A stretch of 64,000 bases of DNA, taken from Crocosphaera sp. UHCC 0190. GTDB lineage: Bacteria; Cyanobacteriota; Cyanobacteriia; Cyanobacteriales; Microcystaceae. A program made the position numbers and the translations under genes. Positions 55,218 through 63,476 of this stretch are shown here, one piece after another; the first letter of the stretch is position 1; each line of letters begins with the position of its first letter. The notes under the pieces were generated by a model that did not search any database, was not told the DNA's origin, and saw nothing but the letters and a program-made list of their open reading frames with translations. Where the stretch lies: positions 1 through 64,000 of the forward strand of contig NZ_JAYGHP010000007.1 in assembly GCF_034932065.1 (NCBI RefSeq), in the 5' to 3' direction.

Positions 55218-56339
55218 TTATTTACTTTTCGGTTGATTTTTTGCCTGTTCTAAAGCAATTTCTTTCATCGCTTCAAAAGAATTTCGGTTAGAGGTTCCTT
55301 CAATCGCTTTAACAGCTAAATCTTGCACTTGTTTGAGGGATGATTCTAGTTGTTGACTCAAACTTTGATGGCGAATTTCTTGATTTTTGATGGCTTCTTC
55401 TAAGGCAGTAATTCTCAGTAAATAATTTTGTTTTTCTCCTTCTATTTCTTTAATGCGTAAATCAGATTTGATTTTTGCTTGATAGTGACCAATTCCTTTA
55501 CCTTCTTCTTTCCCTTGCTTGATTTTCTGTTCTAATTCTTGTTCTAATTGTTCAACTTTAGCTTTGGCATCTGCTTGATCTTTTTCCTGTGTAGCAATAG
55601 CATCCTCCCGTTCTTTCCATTGTTTTTCCTGTACTTCTTTTGTCTCTTTTAATTCTTGATATAAGGCCTGTTTTTGCGCTTCATATTGTTCTTCATCAAT
55701 TTTCCTTTCTAAGTCTAAATTATAGACATATTGTTCCTCATCTCGTTGTTTAGTGGTTGAATATATTTGATCCCTTTCTCGAATTTCTCGGTTATGATTT
55801 TGCTTTTCTTTGTGCCAATTTTTTTGCAGTTCTTCGAGTTCTTTGGCAACAGTTTCTTGTTGTTGAGTTAATTCTTCTTGATAAGTCTTGGCATTATCTT
55901 GATAACTTTGAATTAAGTTAGATAATGTGTCATCTTCAATGGTTTCTATTTCGTGTAATTCCTCCAGTTGTTCTAATTCTTCTGTGGCAATTTTATTTAA
56001 GTCAGCTAATAAAGAAGCTTCGGTTATTAGGTGTTCTGATAAATGACTGACAGCACTCCCAAAATTGTTTTGCAGTTTCTCAAGATTTTGAATGGTAAGG
56101 ATAATATTATTGTTAGTCATTTCAGTTGTCTGTTTAGTAATAAGTTCAGTAGTCGGTTTCATTAGTTCACTAAGATTTTGTTGAGGTGGGTTCGTTTTTT
56201 GAGAAGACTCTGGTTGAACTTTGGGAGTTTGATTGAGTTTTTTGACCTGATTCTCTAAAGTTTCTTTTTCTTGCAAAAGTTCTTCATAAGCTTCCATTAT
56301 TTGAGCTTTTGTATTTTTAGAATTAATCTTTTGAGTCAT
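55218..56339 (-). CDS. Coiled-coil protein, second of a paralogous pair
   Basis: A 373-residue, almost wholly helical protein. A short N-terminal region (TKAQIMEAYEELLQ) precedes a Gln/Thr/Pro-rich linker, an amphipathic block NNFGSAVSHLSEHLITEASLL, then ~200 residues of charged coiled coil and a terminal segment VQDLAVKAIEGTSNRNSF. The layout and several phrases match the neighbour at 56371 (K-[AG]-QIM start, FG-x-(4)-LS-(2)-LxTE core, N-L-A-K/R-A end), so the two arose by tandem duplication. No catalytic motif, signal or membrane helix. Separation is 31 bp, one transcript. Confidence 0.72.
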   Translation of the reverse strand: MTQKINSKNTKAQIMEAYEELLQEKETLENQVKKLNQTPKVQPESSQKTNPPQQNLSELMKPTTELITKQTTEMTNNNIILTIQNLEKLQNNFGSAVSHLSEHLITEASLLADLNKIATEELEQLEELHEIETIEDDTLSNLIQSYQDNAKTYQEELTQQQETVAKELEELQKNWHKEKQNHNREIRERDQIYSTTKQRDEEQYVYNLDLERKIDEEQYEAQKQALYQELKETKEVQEKQWKEREDAIATQEKDQADAKAKVEQLEQELEQKIKQGKEEGKGIGHYQAKIKSDLRIKEIEGEKQNYLLRITALEEAIKNQEIRHQSLSQQLESSLKQVQDLAVKAIEGTSNRNSFEAMKEIALEQAKNQPKSK

Positions 56340-56370
56340 GTTTTTTCCCTCTTAACTGTTTATTGTTACC

Positions 56371-57351
56371 TTAATTATTGTTGCCTTGAAAAGCTCTTAA
56401 AGCTAAGTTTTGCGCTTGATTGGTTGTATTCTGTAATTGAGTAATTAATTCGGTAATTTGTTCATTATTCCGGTTGATAGTTGCTTCTAAAGATTCAATT
56501 CTTAACTCATATCCTTGTTTAGTTAGCTCCCATTCTTTTTCAATTAAATCGACTCTGACTTTGGCTTCTCTTTCTGCATCTTTAATGGCTTCTCCCTTCG
56601 CTTTATTGTATTCTTGCTTAATGCTTTCCTGTAATTCCTCTATTTTTTTCTGGTTTTCTTGATACTCTGTTGTTTGTTGAGTTAAGAGGGTTTCTCGTTC
56701 TTTCCAGGCTTTTTCTTTTTCCAAATTACTCAAGCTTAACTCTCTTTCCTGTTGACGTTTTTTCTCTTGATAATCGTCTTGTTCCATCGTTCTCAACCGT
56801 TCTATATCATACTGATAATTAGCGGCTTCTTGTTCCCTTTGTTTAGTGACAATCTCCGATTCTTCCTCTATTATACTGTCAAATTCCTGTTGTTCTTTCT
56901 GCCATATTTCTCTAGTTTTTTCTTGCTCTTTTTCTAATGCTTCTCTCTGTTGGTTTGTCTTTTCTTCTAACTGTCTTAGTTTCTCTTGATGTTCTTGCCT
57001 TAAAATGTAAAGTGCATCCGCAACTAATCGCACTTGACGCAGTTGTTTTAGTTGTTCTTGCTTAACAGTAATGGCTTTCTTAAGTTCGTCTAATTTAGTT
57101 GATTCTGTGGTCAGATTCTGGGATAAACCCTGAATAATTCTCCCAAAATCTAATTGGAGAGAAGCCATATTATTAACAATGTTATCCACCGTATATTCGG
57201 CAGCTTTTTCTAATAATTGCTTATTTTTTTCCTTTTCTAATTCTTCTTCTTTACTCAAAATTCTCGATTCTTCTCGATCATATTGGGTTAAAAAGTGGGC
57301 AAAGTTAGACATGATTTGCCCTTTACTTTCTGTCAATGTTCCTTCACTCAT
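56371..57351 (-). CDS. Coiled-coil protein, first of a paralogous pair
   Basis: A 326-residue coiled-coil protein. SKGQIMSNFAHFLTQY begins it. QLDFGRIIQGLSQNLTTEST is the conserved amphipathic block, a long Glu/Lys/Gln-rich coil fills residues ~90-290, and AQNLALRAFQGNNN ends it. It is paralogous to the following gene. The pair could form a hetero-oligomeric filament or scaffold, but that is conjecture. The promoter lies in the 110-bp space to the divergent XRE gene, which suggests that the XRE repressor also controls it. Confidence 0.72.
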   Translation of the reverse strand: MSEGTLTESKGQIMSNFAHFLTQYDREESRILSKEEELEKEKNKQLLEKAAEYTVDNIVNNMASLQLDFGRIIQGLSQNLTTESTKLDELKKAITVKQEQLKQLRQVRLVADALYILRQEHQEKLRQLEEKTNQQREALEKEQEKTREIWQKEQQEFDSIIEEESEIVTKQREQEAANYQYDIERLRTMEQDDYQEKKRQQERELSLSNLEKEKAWKERETLLTQQTTEYQENQKKIEELQESIKQEYNKAKGEAIKDAEREAKVRVDLIEKEWELTKQGYELRIESLEATINRNNEQITELITQLQNTTNQAQNLALRAFQGNNN

Positions 57352-57428
57352 AATCCTAATCTTTCCTTGATATATTGTGATAAAATACTGAGGATATGGG
57401 GAACCTTACTGATAGGATTTCCCTTGAG

Positions 57429-57481
57429 TTGATTTTTTAGTCAACACTGCTATAATAATCCTATGTTGATTTTTTCGTCAA
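57429..57481 (+). promoter_or_regulatory. XRE promoter flanked by two operator-like repeats
   Basis: TTGATTTTTTAGTCAA (57429-57444) and TTGATTTTTTCGTCAA (57466-57481) differ by one base. Each is a TTGA/TCAA dyad. TTGATT (57429-57434) and TATAAT (57451-57456), 16 bp apart, form a promoter that the repeats straddle. The centre-to-centre distance is 37 bp. Such placement suits autorepression and control of the divergent coiled-coil operon. Confidence 0.75.
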
Positions 57482-57516
57482 GTCATCGTTACAAAAAATT
57501 TACCCAAGGAGAAACC

Positions 57517-57876
57517 GTGCAAAGTTTTGGTCAATTAATTCGTAAAGCGCGAAAGAAGAAGGGATATAGCCAAAGAGAGTTAGCGAACGAGTTAGGGATA
57601 GATTTCACCTATTTATCCAAGCTAGAAAACGATAGAGCCGATTATTCCCCTAAAGAAGAGAAAATTAGGCAGTTAGCCTCCCATCTAGAATTAGAAGCAG
57701 AGGAGTTAATTTTTCTCTCAGGGAGACTACCAGAGGGAGAGGAAGACTTTGTCAAACAACACTATAAAACCATGCCTACGTTGTTTCGGAGAATGAGAGA
57801 AAACCCTAAATTTGCTCAAAAAATCTTTCAAGAAGCCATCAAAGAAGAAAAGAGAGGTAAAAGTGCAGATTTTTAA
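57517..57876 (+). CDS. XRE-family repressor of an XRE-ImmA pair
   Basis: A 119-residue HTH protein: FGQLIRKARKKKGYSQRELA, the turn and recognition helix LGIDFTYLSKLENDRADYSP, then a helical dimerising tail. I start at the GTG at 57517, which has AAGGAG five bases upstream; the frame is open to an ATG at 57463, which coincides with the predicted transcription start. It overlaps the ImmA gene by 14 bp. In phages and integrative elements the analogous pair is a repressor cleaved by its metalloprotease on DNA damage, a role here inferred only from gene order. Confidence 0.85.
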   Translation: MQSFGQLIRKARKKKGYSQRELANELGIDFTYLSKLENDRADYSPKEEKIRQLASHLELEAEELIFLSGRLPEGEEDFVKQHYKTMPTLFRRMRENPKFAQKIFQEAIKEEKRGKSADF

Positions 57877-58498
57877 GCCTTTTTGCTTTATTCCCAAAAA
57901 AAGAATTGAAAAAGAAGCAACAGAAATTTTGCAACGAATGGCAAAGACTCCCAACTATCAATTAAAATTTCCCTTAGATACGAGTCGGGTGGCAGAATTT
58001 TTAGGCTTAGATGTGGTTTGGGATAGTATTCCTGATGACGAAAAAGGGATGATAGCAGCACGAATTTTGCCTTTAGAAAAGTTAATTGAAATCAATGAAA
58101 TGATTCCCGAATTAAGGGGAGGTTTTGGAGAATCAACTATTGCCCATGAAGTGGGACATTGGGTATTACATATTAATCAAAGTATGGTAGAAAAATATTC
58201 AAAGTTGCCTGGAAAAAAGAAAAAAACACTTAACGTTGAACCATTGTTATGTCGAAATGAACTTAATTTAAGTGGAATTGAATGGCAAGCTCAATATTTT
58301 GCCAGTTGTTTATTAATGCCCCAATTTAAGTTAAAAGAAGTGTGTCAAGGACGGAATTTAAAACAATGGCGAGAACTTTATCATATTGCCTCAGAATTAG
58401 GGGTGACAATTTCTAACTTAGTTCATCGCTTAAAAGATGTAGGATGGATTGAATTAACGGAAAATTCCCGTGAAATTGAAATTAAGAGTTTAAGTTGA
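57863..58498 (+). CDS. ImmA/IrrE-type zinc metalloprotease
   Basis: A 211-residue protein with the metallopeptidase motif TIAHEVGHWVLH (HExxH, plus third-ligand candidates downstream), the hallmark of ImmA/IrrE proteins that cleave HTH repressors. GTG at 57863 with AGAGAGG five bases upstream overlaps the end of the XRE gene, ensuring coupled translation. An upstream in-frame ATG (57812) would extend it into the repressor gene and is less likely. The QAQYFASCLLMP segment is the conserved ImmA helix. Confidence 0.87.
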   Translation: MQIFKPFCFIPKKRIEKEATEILQRMAKTPNYQLKFPLDTSRVAEFLGLDVVWDSIPDDEKGMIAARILPLEKLIEINEMIPELRGGFGESTIAHEVGHWVLHINQSMVEKYSKLPGKKKKTLNVEPLLCRNELNLSGIEWQAQYFASCLLMPQFKLKEVCQGRNLKQWRELYHIASELGVTISNLVHRLKDVGWIELTENSREIEIKSLS

Positions 58499-58508
58499 AT
58501 GCTTATTT

Positions 58509-59435
58509 CTAATATCCATCTAAAATTAATGCTTCTAAAACTCCTACTTGAACCATGCTAAGATTCAGAATATAATCAATTTTATTGAACGCATCCTGCA
58601 ATGGTTTTTTAGCTGTTAACCAACCGACTCCATCTGTTACCCAAATAAATTGATGACCATCATTTTGCCATTGAGTAAAGATATCACTATATTCCCCTGC
58701 TGTTGCTTTTAGCTTTGACCCCCCTCCTCTATAAAAATTAGTTTCAATTAAAAATAACCGATGAGGTGTATTGATAACAAAATCAATCTTTTTGGATGAG
58801 TTTTTAACGGTTAGATGCTTATTGAATTTTTTCTTTATTTTATCAGTATTTGCTTGAGAAATATATTGGAAATTATGACGCTGACAAAGTGAATTAATAA
58901 AATATTCTATAATTTCCTCCATTGCTGTTCCACTGCGATTTTTTCTACCATTAGTATCAAGACCTACTTCTACTCCTAAAAAATAGTCAGTTAGTGACTT
59001 TATTTTTTGAGAAGATATTTGTTGTAAAAATCCTGTTTCTTTCAGAAAAAATACTACTTTTTCAATGACTTCATCAGTTATTTTCTCTTTTTTATCAAAG
59101 TAAAACTCTTGATACTGAAATTGTTCAAATTTATACTCCGTTAAAATTTTTACAGATTTATCTCGATAAGCAATTAAAGAAGGAACAATATAAACTAAAT
59201 CATGATGTTTTTTGAATAAATATTTAGCTTCTTGTTCTACATTTTCTTTGCCAATTAAATAGTTCAAAAGATTGAGACTAATTTCTATATCACGAAAATT
59301 ACAATTGACTTTTTCCCAATTGACAAAATAATCCCACTTTAAGATAGATTCCTTTAGGTTATTGACCAGATAATCAAATACTTGCTCAGAACTACCACAC
59401 TTGATTATCTCAGAAAAGATAGAATTATATTTCAT
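58509..59435 (-). CDS. DpnII-family type II restriction endonuclease (GATC)
   Basis: A 308-residue endonuclease. VEVGLDTNGRKNRSGTAMEE is the typical DpnII/MboI stretch, and KKIDFVINTPHRLFLIETNFYRGGGSKLKATAGEY carries the PD-(D/E)XK-type active site (Asp, Glu in IETN) by sense. This family cuts unmethylated GATC. Its methyltransferase gene starts 6 bp upstream on the same strand. GATC lies in the HIP1 octamers of the genome, so the paired methylation must be near complete. Enzymes of related specificity could share these motifs. Confidence 0.88.
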   Translation of the reverse strand: MKYNSIFSEIIKCGSSEQVFDYLVNNLKESILKWDYFVNWEKVNCNFRDIEISLNLLNYLIGKENVEQEAKYLFKKHHDLVYIVPSLIAYRDKSVKILTEYKFEQFQYQEFYFDKKEKITDEVIEKVVFFLKETGFLQQISSQKIKSLTDYFLGVEVGLDTNGRKNRSGTAMEEIIEYFINSLCQRHNFQYISQANTDKIKKKFNKHLTVKNSSKKIDFVINTPHRLFLIETNFYRGGGSKLKATAGEYSDIFTQWQNDGHQFIWVTDGVGWLTAKKPLQDAFNKIDYILNLSMVQVGVLEALILDGY

Positions 59436-59441
59436 ATATTT

Positions 59442-60416
59442 TTAATAGTTTGTGACAAGAATTTCTCTAATTTTACCTCGATTATTGCCTTTAGAATTAA
59501 TCATCCGTGAAGCAGTGATGCGAGTAAGATTAAACCCTTGATATAATTCATCAAAAAAAGGATCATCAACATAATTTGTCGGATCTGAATTACTAAGCAT
59601 TTGTAACGCCCCTTTATTTGAAGCTGCAACAAATACATCTCTTAAGCGTCGTTGCTCATCATCATTAAAATCTGAAGAACTATAAGCGTTAAAACTCGCA
59701 GTTTGACTAATAGGACGATAGGGAGGATCATAATAAATAAACGTATATTGATTGGCATATTCAACAACTTCAGAGAAATCTTTGTGATAAATTTCAGCAA
59801 TTTTAAAGGCTTGATTGACTGTTCTGAGATTATTTTCATGAAGTATTCTCGGATTTTTATAACGACCCATTGGCACATTAAAATGACCCTTACTATTAAC
59901 TCTATATAAACCATTAAAACAAGTTTTATTAAGAAAAATTGTATGGGCAGCCCTTTCTACCCAATCTTGACCATAATTATTGGCATCAGTCTGTTTATCA
60001 AAAGTATTATAAAATTCTCTAATCTTATAATAAAAATCGCTTCTTTTTTCAGGCGTTAAACCTAGATAATCTTGTTCTAAAATCGATAACTTATTGATTA
60101 AATTATCAAGATCATTTTGAATTACCTTATAAAGAATGATTAATTCTGGATTTTTATCAAATAGGTAAGCTTTGTCAAACTTAAACTTAGAATAAACATC
60201 AAAAAACACAGCACCACCTCCGAAAAATGGTTCTAGATAAGTCGTAATTTTTCCCTGTTTAAGTTGCTGAGGATATTGTTGCTGAATTTCTGCTAATAAT
60301 TGGGTTTTACCCCCTGCCCATTTTAAAACAGGAGATGCTGGGATAACTTTTGGATTATACAAACCAGGAAAGAGAGATAATTGCTTGCTCTTGAGAGAAT
60401 TGTCGGGATTGGACAT
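59442..60416 (-). CDS. Dam/DpnIIA-type adenine-N6 DNA methyltransferase
   Basis: A 324-residue alpha-class methyltransferase that protects GATC by adenine methylation. SAM-binding PVLKWAGGKTQLLAEI at residues ~27-42 precedes TYLEPFFGGGAVFFD. Motif IV is FIYYDPPYRPIS, and the target recognition region lies between. The order and spacing are those of Dam and DpnIIA. The DpnII-like nuclease follows after 6 bp. Together they form a complete restriction-modification operon adjacent to the XRE-ImmA pair. Confidence 0.92.
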   Translation of the reverse strand: MSNPDNSLKSKQLSLFPGLYNPKVIPASPVLKWAGGKTQLLAEIQQQYPQQLKQGKITTYLEPFFGGGAVFFDVYSKFKFDKAYLFDKNPELIILYKVIQNDLDNLINKLSILEQDYLGLTPEKRSDFYYKIREFYNTFDKQTDANNYGQDWVERAAHTIFLNKTCFNGLYRVNSKGHFNVPMGRYKNPRILHENNLRTVNQAFKIAEIYHKDFSEVVEYANQYTFIYYDPPYRPISQTASFNAYSSSDFNDDEQRRLRDVFVAASNKGALQMLSNSDPTNYVDDPFFDELYQGFNLTRITASRMINSKGNNRGKIREILVTNY

Positions 60417-60478
60417 CGATAAAAATAGTCAAGAAGAAGAAGAATAAGAATAGATAAAACCGCAATCAAACCATTGAA

Positions 60479-61108
60479 TTACGAAACTAATTCTAACTTT
60501 CCGTGATCAATTTTCCAACAGCGATCAGCGATCGCCAATAATTCATCAGGATCATGAGAAACAATTAACAAAGTCCAATGTTGTTTCAATTTAGATAACA
60601 ATTTAGCCAACTGAAGACGCATTGACCAATCTAAACCCGCCGTAGGTTCATCTAATAATAATAAATTCGGTTGACGAATTAATTGAACGGCTAAAGCTAA
60701 GCGTCTTTGTTGTCCTCCACTTAAGCGGTGAGGAGAAGTATTAAGGGGAATATCTTGTAACCCCACTTCTTCTAAAGCTATTTTAATCCGTTCTGTAGTA
60801 ATTTCAGGATGACCTAAGCGCAATTCCTCTAAAATATTGCCACCACAAAAATGTCGTTCCGGGAACTGAAACACCAAACCCCCTAATTGTTGTAACTCCA
60901 AAGATGTGAGTTCTTGATCTCGCCAAAAAATCTTACCTTTTGTTTGTTCGGCCAACCCCGCGAGAATTTCTAATAAGGTGGTTTTTCCTGAACCACTAGG
61001 GCCCACCACCAAACCCAACTCTTGGGAACCCAATTCTAAGGTTGTCCCGCTTAAAATAGGGGTTTCTGTTGCGGGGGGATGATACATGACATCTTTGAGA
61101 TAAAGCAT
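60479..61108 (-). CDS. ABC transporter ATP-binding protein (ECF/CbiO-like)
   Basis: A 209-residue ATPase. Walker A GPSGSGKTTLLEIL, Q-loop region GLVFQFPERHFCGG, signature LSGGQQRRLALA, Walker B LLLLDEPTAGLD and the H-loop LLIVSHDPDE are complete. The FQFPERxF Q-loop is typical of energy-coupling-factor and cobalt-type ATPases that power vitamin or metal uptake. It is short, and its membrane partners are absent from this window, so they must be encoded elsewhere, as is usual for cyanobacterial ECF systems. Substrate unknown. Confidence 0.87.
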   Translation of the reverse strand: MLYLKDVMYHPPATETPILSGTTLELGSQELGLVVGPSGSGKTTLLEILAGLAEQTKGKIFWRDQELTSLELQQLGGLVFQFPERHFCGGNILEELRLGHPEITTERIKIALEEVGLQDIPLNTSPHRLSGGQQRRLALAVQLIRQPNLLLLDEPTAGLDWSMRLQLAKLLSKLKQHWTLLIVSHDPDELLAIADRCWKIDHGKLELVS

Positions 61109-61301
61109 TAATCATTAATTAAGAAATGTTCTTTCATTTTAAGAGATTTTTGCTAACATCAAGATCAACATAGTCAGTTAGGAGAATGAGGGACTGTTTG
61201 GGGAAACCTAAAACCCTATTCCTAGCGTCTAAAATCTAACATTTATCTTCGTTATTTTCTGAAGAATCAATGTTTTATCTAAATATTGCTTGGAGAAAGC
61301 C

Positions 61302-62228
61302 ATGATTGACCGGTTGATTAAATCTCAACGAGTTTCTCTCTCTTTGTCTGTGGTGTGTACGGTGGCCTTGAGTATGTGGGGAAATCCCTCATGGGCCGGC
61401 GATCCTTTCCGCAGCAGTAACCCTCGTCCCATTGGAGATAAAACAGAAGCTGCTTTTGAGACAATTTTTCATCAAGGCAACTATGTAAAAGCAGAAAGCT
61501 ATTTACAAGAAGCGATCGCAACGGAAGGGGATGAACCCTTAGCCCATGCGATGAAAGCGTCTTTGGCCTATGCTGACAGTGATTTTGAAACTATGAGAGT
61601 CTATGCAGAAAAAACCCTATCTGCGGCGGAAAAACTGACCCCAAAAGATCCCTTGCGCGGTAATCTTTATCAAGCGGTGGGTCATTTTTTAGAGGGGGCT
61701 TATACTTTTAAGACAAAAGGGCCTTTGGGGGCCGTTGATAAATTACAAAAAGTCTTTGATTATCTGGAATTAGCCGAAAAAGTTTCACCGAGTGATCCCG
61801 AACTCAATTTATTAAAAGGTTATTTAGACTTAATTTTATCGGTCAATTTACCGTTTTCAAGTCCAGAAGATGCGATTTCTCGGTTTGAGAAATATGCAGG
61901 CCCAGATTATATGGTCAACCGCGCTTTAGCTGCTGCTTATCGAGATTTAAAACAGTATGATACTGCTATAAAATACATTGACCAGGCCTTGAAAGATACT
62001 CCTGACAATCCTGAAATACAGTATCTTAAAGGGCAAATCCTCCGTAAAAAAGGCAGAACCAAAGACGGCAAACCCCAAGATCTGGTCTTACTTAAAGAGG
62101 CTTATACTTACTTTGAGAAAGCCATGATTAAGGTTGATCAATTGCCTGAAGGCCTTCAAATACCGTTACGTCATGATCATCGGGTTGTTCAAGATGAAAT
62201 TGCCCAATTAGCAGCCAATCCTCGTTAA
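61302..62228 (+). CDS. Periplasmic TPR protein (Sll0314-like)
   Basis: A 308-residue exported protein. The ATG at 61302 is chosen because GGAG lies six bases upstream; a TTG 12 bases earlier is also in frame. A signal peptide ends near SWAG (residue ~32). TPR-like helical repeats follow: AAFETIFHQGNYVKAESYLQ, a hydrophobic middle with LKGYLDLILSVNLP, and MVNRALAAAYRDLKQYDTAI. It resembles the conserved cyanobacterial periplasmic protein family of Synechocystis sll0314, whose function is unknown. A strong hairpin follows the stop. Confidence 0.75.
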   Translation: MIDRLIKSQRVSLSLSVVCTVALSMWGNPSWAGDPFRSSNPRPIGDKTEAAFETIFHQGNYVKAESYLQEAIATEGDEPLAHAMKASLAYADSDFETMRVYAEKTLSAAEKLTPKDPLRGNLYQAVGHFLEGAYTFKTKGPLGAVDKLQKVFDYLELAEKVSPSDPELNLLKGYLDLILSVNLPFSSPEDAISRFEKYAGPDYMVNRALAAAYRDLKQYDTAIKYIDQALKDTPDNPEIQYLKGQILRKKGRTKDGKPQDLVLLKEAYTYFEKAMIKVDQLPEGLQIPLRHDHRVVQDEIAQLAANPR

Positions 62229-62230
62229 TT

Positions 62231-62258
62231 GTCGGGGTCAACGGCCCTTGACCCCGAC
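62231..62258. terminator. Shared hairpin between convergent genes
   Basis: GTCGGGGTCAA (62231-62241) and TTGACCCCGAC (62248-62258) form an 11-bp perfect stem with a 6-base loop. It lies between the stops of the TPR gene and the GT2 gene. No T-run follows, so it may act as a boundary hairpin for both. Confidence 0.65.
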
Positions 62259-62269
62259 GGCCAAACAGT

Positions 62270-63085
62270 TTAACCTCTCAACCAAAACCAAACAATGTAT
62301 CCGAGGGCCTTTACCCCGTCTTTCCAGTTGATTTTTTTGCCTTCTGCATAGGTTCTTCCGTAATAGGAAACCCCAGTTTCATAAACTCGCCAACGACGAC
62401 GAGATTTGGTTACTTTAACCGTAAATTCTACTTCAAACCCAAAGTCATTACAGGTTAGGGTTATGCCGTCTAAGACTTCCCGGCGAAACATTTTATAACA
62501 AACTTCAATATCTGTCAGGGTGGTATTACAGAGGAGATTAATTAAGTTAGAAATCACCTGATTTCCTAAGAGGTGATGGAAATATAAAACCCGATGAGGT
62601 TCCCCATAGAAACGGGAACCATAAACCACATCAGCGTGACCTTCATGAATCAGTCGCCACATACGTTTCCAGTCTTGGGGATCATATTCTAAATCGGCAT
62701 CTTGGATGACAAACACATCTCCTGTCGCTGCTTTAAACCCTGTTCTTAAGGCGGCCCCTTTTCCCTGGTTTCGCTGATGAAAAACGACGTTAACGGCCAT
62801 GGGTAGGGTTTCTGATACTGCTACGTCTAAACGTTCTCGCTGTCGTTGATATTTTAGGCCTTCGTCTACGGTTACGCGGCGATCGCTATTTAGTTTTACC
62901 CCAACGGGGTGGCCGTTTACTTCTCCAAAGGTCTGCAATAACCATTCCCTGGTTCCATCCGTTGACCCATCATCCACCAGGATAATCTCTTTGCTAACTT
63001 CTGGCAATGTTTGGGCCACTTTCGTCAAAACACTGTCTATGGTGTGGATTTCATTGTAGACGGGAATAATAATCGACAGCTTCAT
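62270..63085 (-). CDS. GT2 glycosyltransferase (DPM1/GtrB type)
   Basis: A 271-residue family 2 enzyme: LSIIIPVYNEIHTIDSVL opens it, VDDGSTDGTREWL and IQDADLEYDPQD give the nucleotide-sugar Asp residues, and GSRFYGEPHRVLYFHHLLGN and TDIEVCYKMFRREVLDGI are typical of polyprenyl-phosphate sugar transferases. It probably transfers a sugar from a nucleotide to a lipid carrier at the inner membrane face. No C-terminal membrane helices are present, unlike GtrB. A ~36-residue insertion (GEVNGHPVGVKLNSDRRV to ETLPMAVNV) between the DGS and DAD motifs is unusual. Confidence 0.86.
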   Translation of the reverse strand: MKLSIIIPVYNEIHTIDSVLTKVAQTLPEVSKEIILVDDGSTDGTREWLLQTFGEVNGHPVGVKLNSDRRVTVDEGLKYQRQRERLDVAVSETLPMAVNVVFHQRNQGKGAALRTGFKAATGDVFVIQDADLEYDPQDWKRMWRLIHEGHADVVYGSRFYGEPHRVLYFHHLLGNQVISNLINLLCNTTLTDIEVCYKMFRREVLDGITLTCNDFGFEVEFTVKVTKSRRRWRVYETGVSYYGRTYAEGKKINWKDGVKALGYIVWFWLRG

Positions 63086-63476
63086 GGGATGTCTCGAAAA
63101 TAGGTAAGTTTATAAGATAGCGTAACTCCCTAATTTTTGTCATCAGGGAACCTTTTCGTCTTTAGCACAAGTCTTGTCCTTGAATCTTGTTGACTCTCCC
63201 TCAAGTTTTTGGTTCCATCATCACAGTTTCTGATCTCAAGGAATCAAAATTTGCCATGAACCAGTCAAAGCTGAACAGCCTGTTCTCAATTCTTCTGTTT
63301 TCTGGCGATTATCTATCGATCGCTATTATGATAGACTAAACGTCTAAAATGCTCAAACTCTGTCCGATGGTCTGTGATTAATTTAAAGGTTTAATAAATA
63401 ATTAATAGAAACAGGACTTGCAGACCAGGGACAATTGAGCATAGTAGCAACAATTAGTGAGTAATCATTAGGTACT
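63086..63476. other. Divergent intergenic region, GT2 / EamA transporter
   Basis: A 391-bp gap with no supportable frame. A TATGAT (about 63327) could be a -10 box, and a CGATCG core sits nearby (GCGATTATCTATCGATCGC). No regulatory family was recognised. Promoters for both divergent genes must lie here. Confidence 0.45.
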
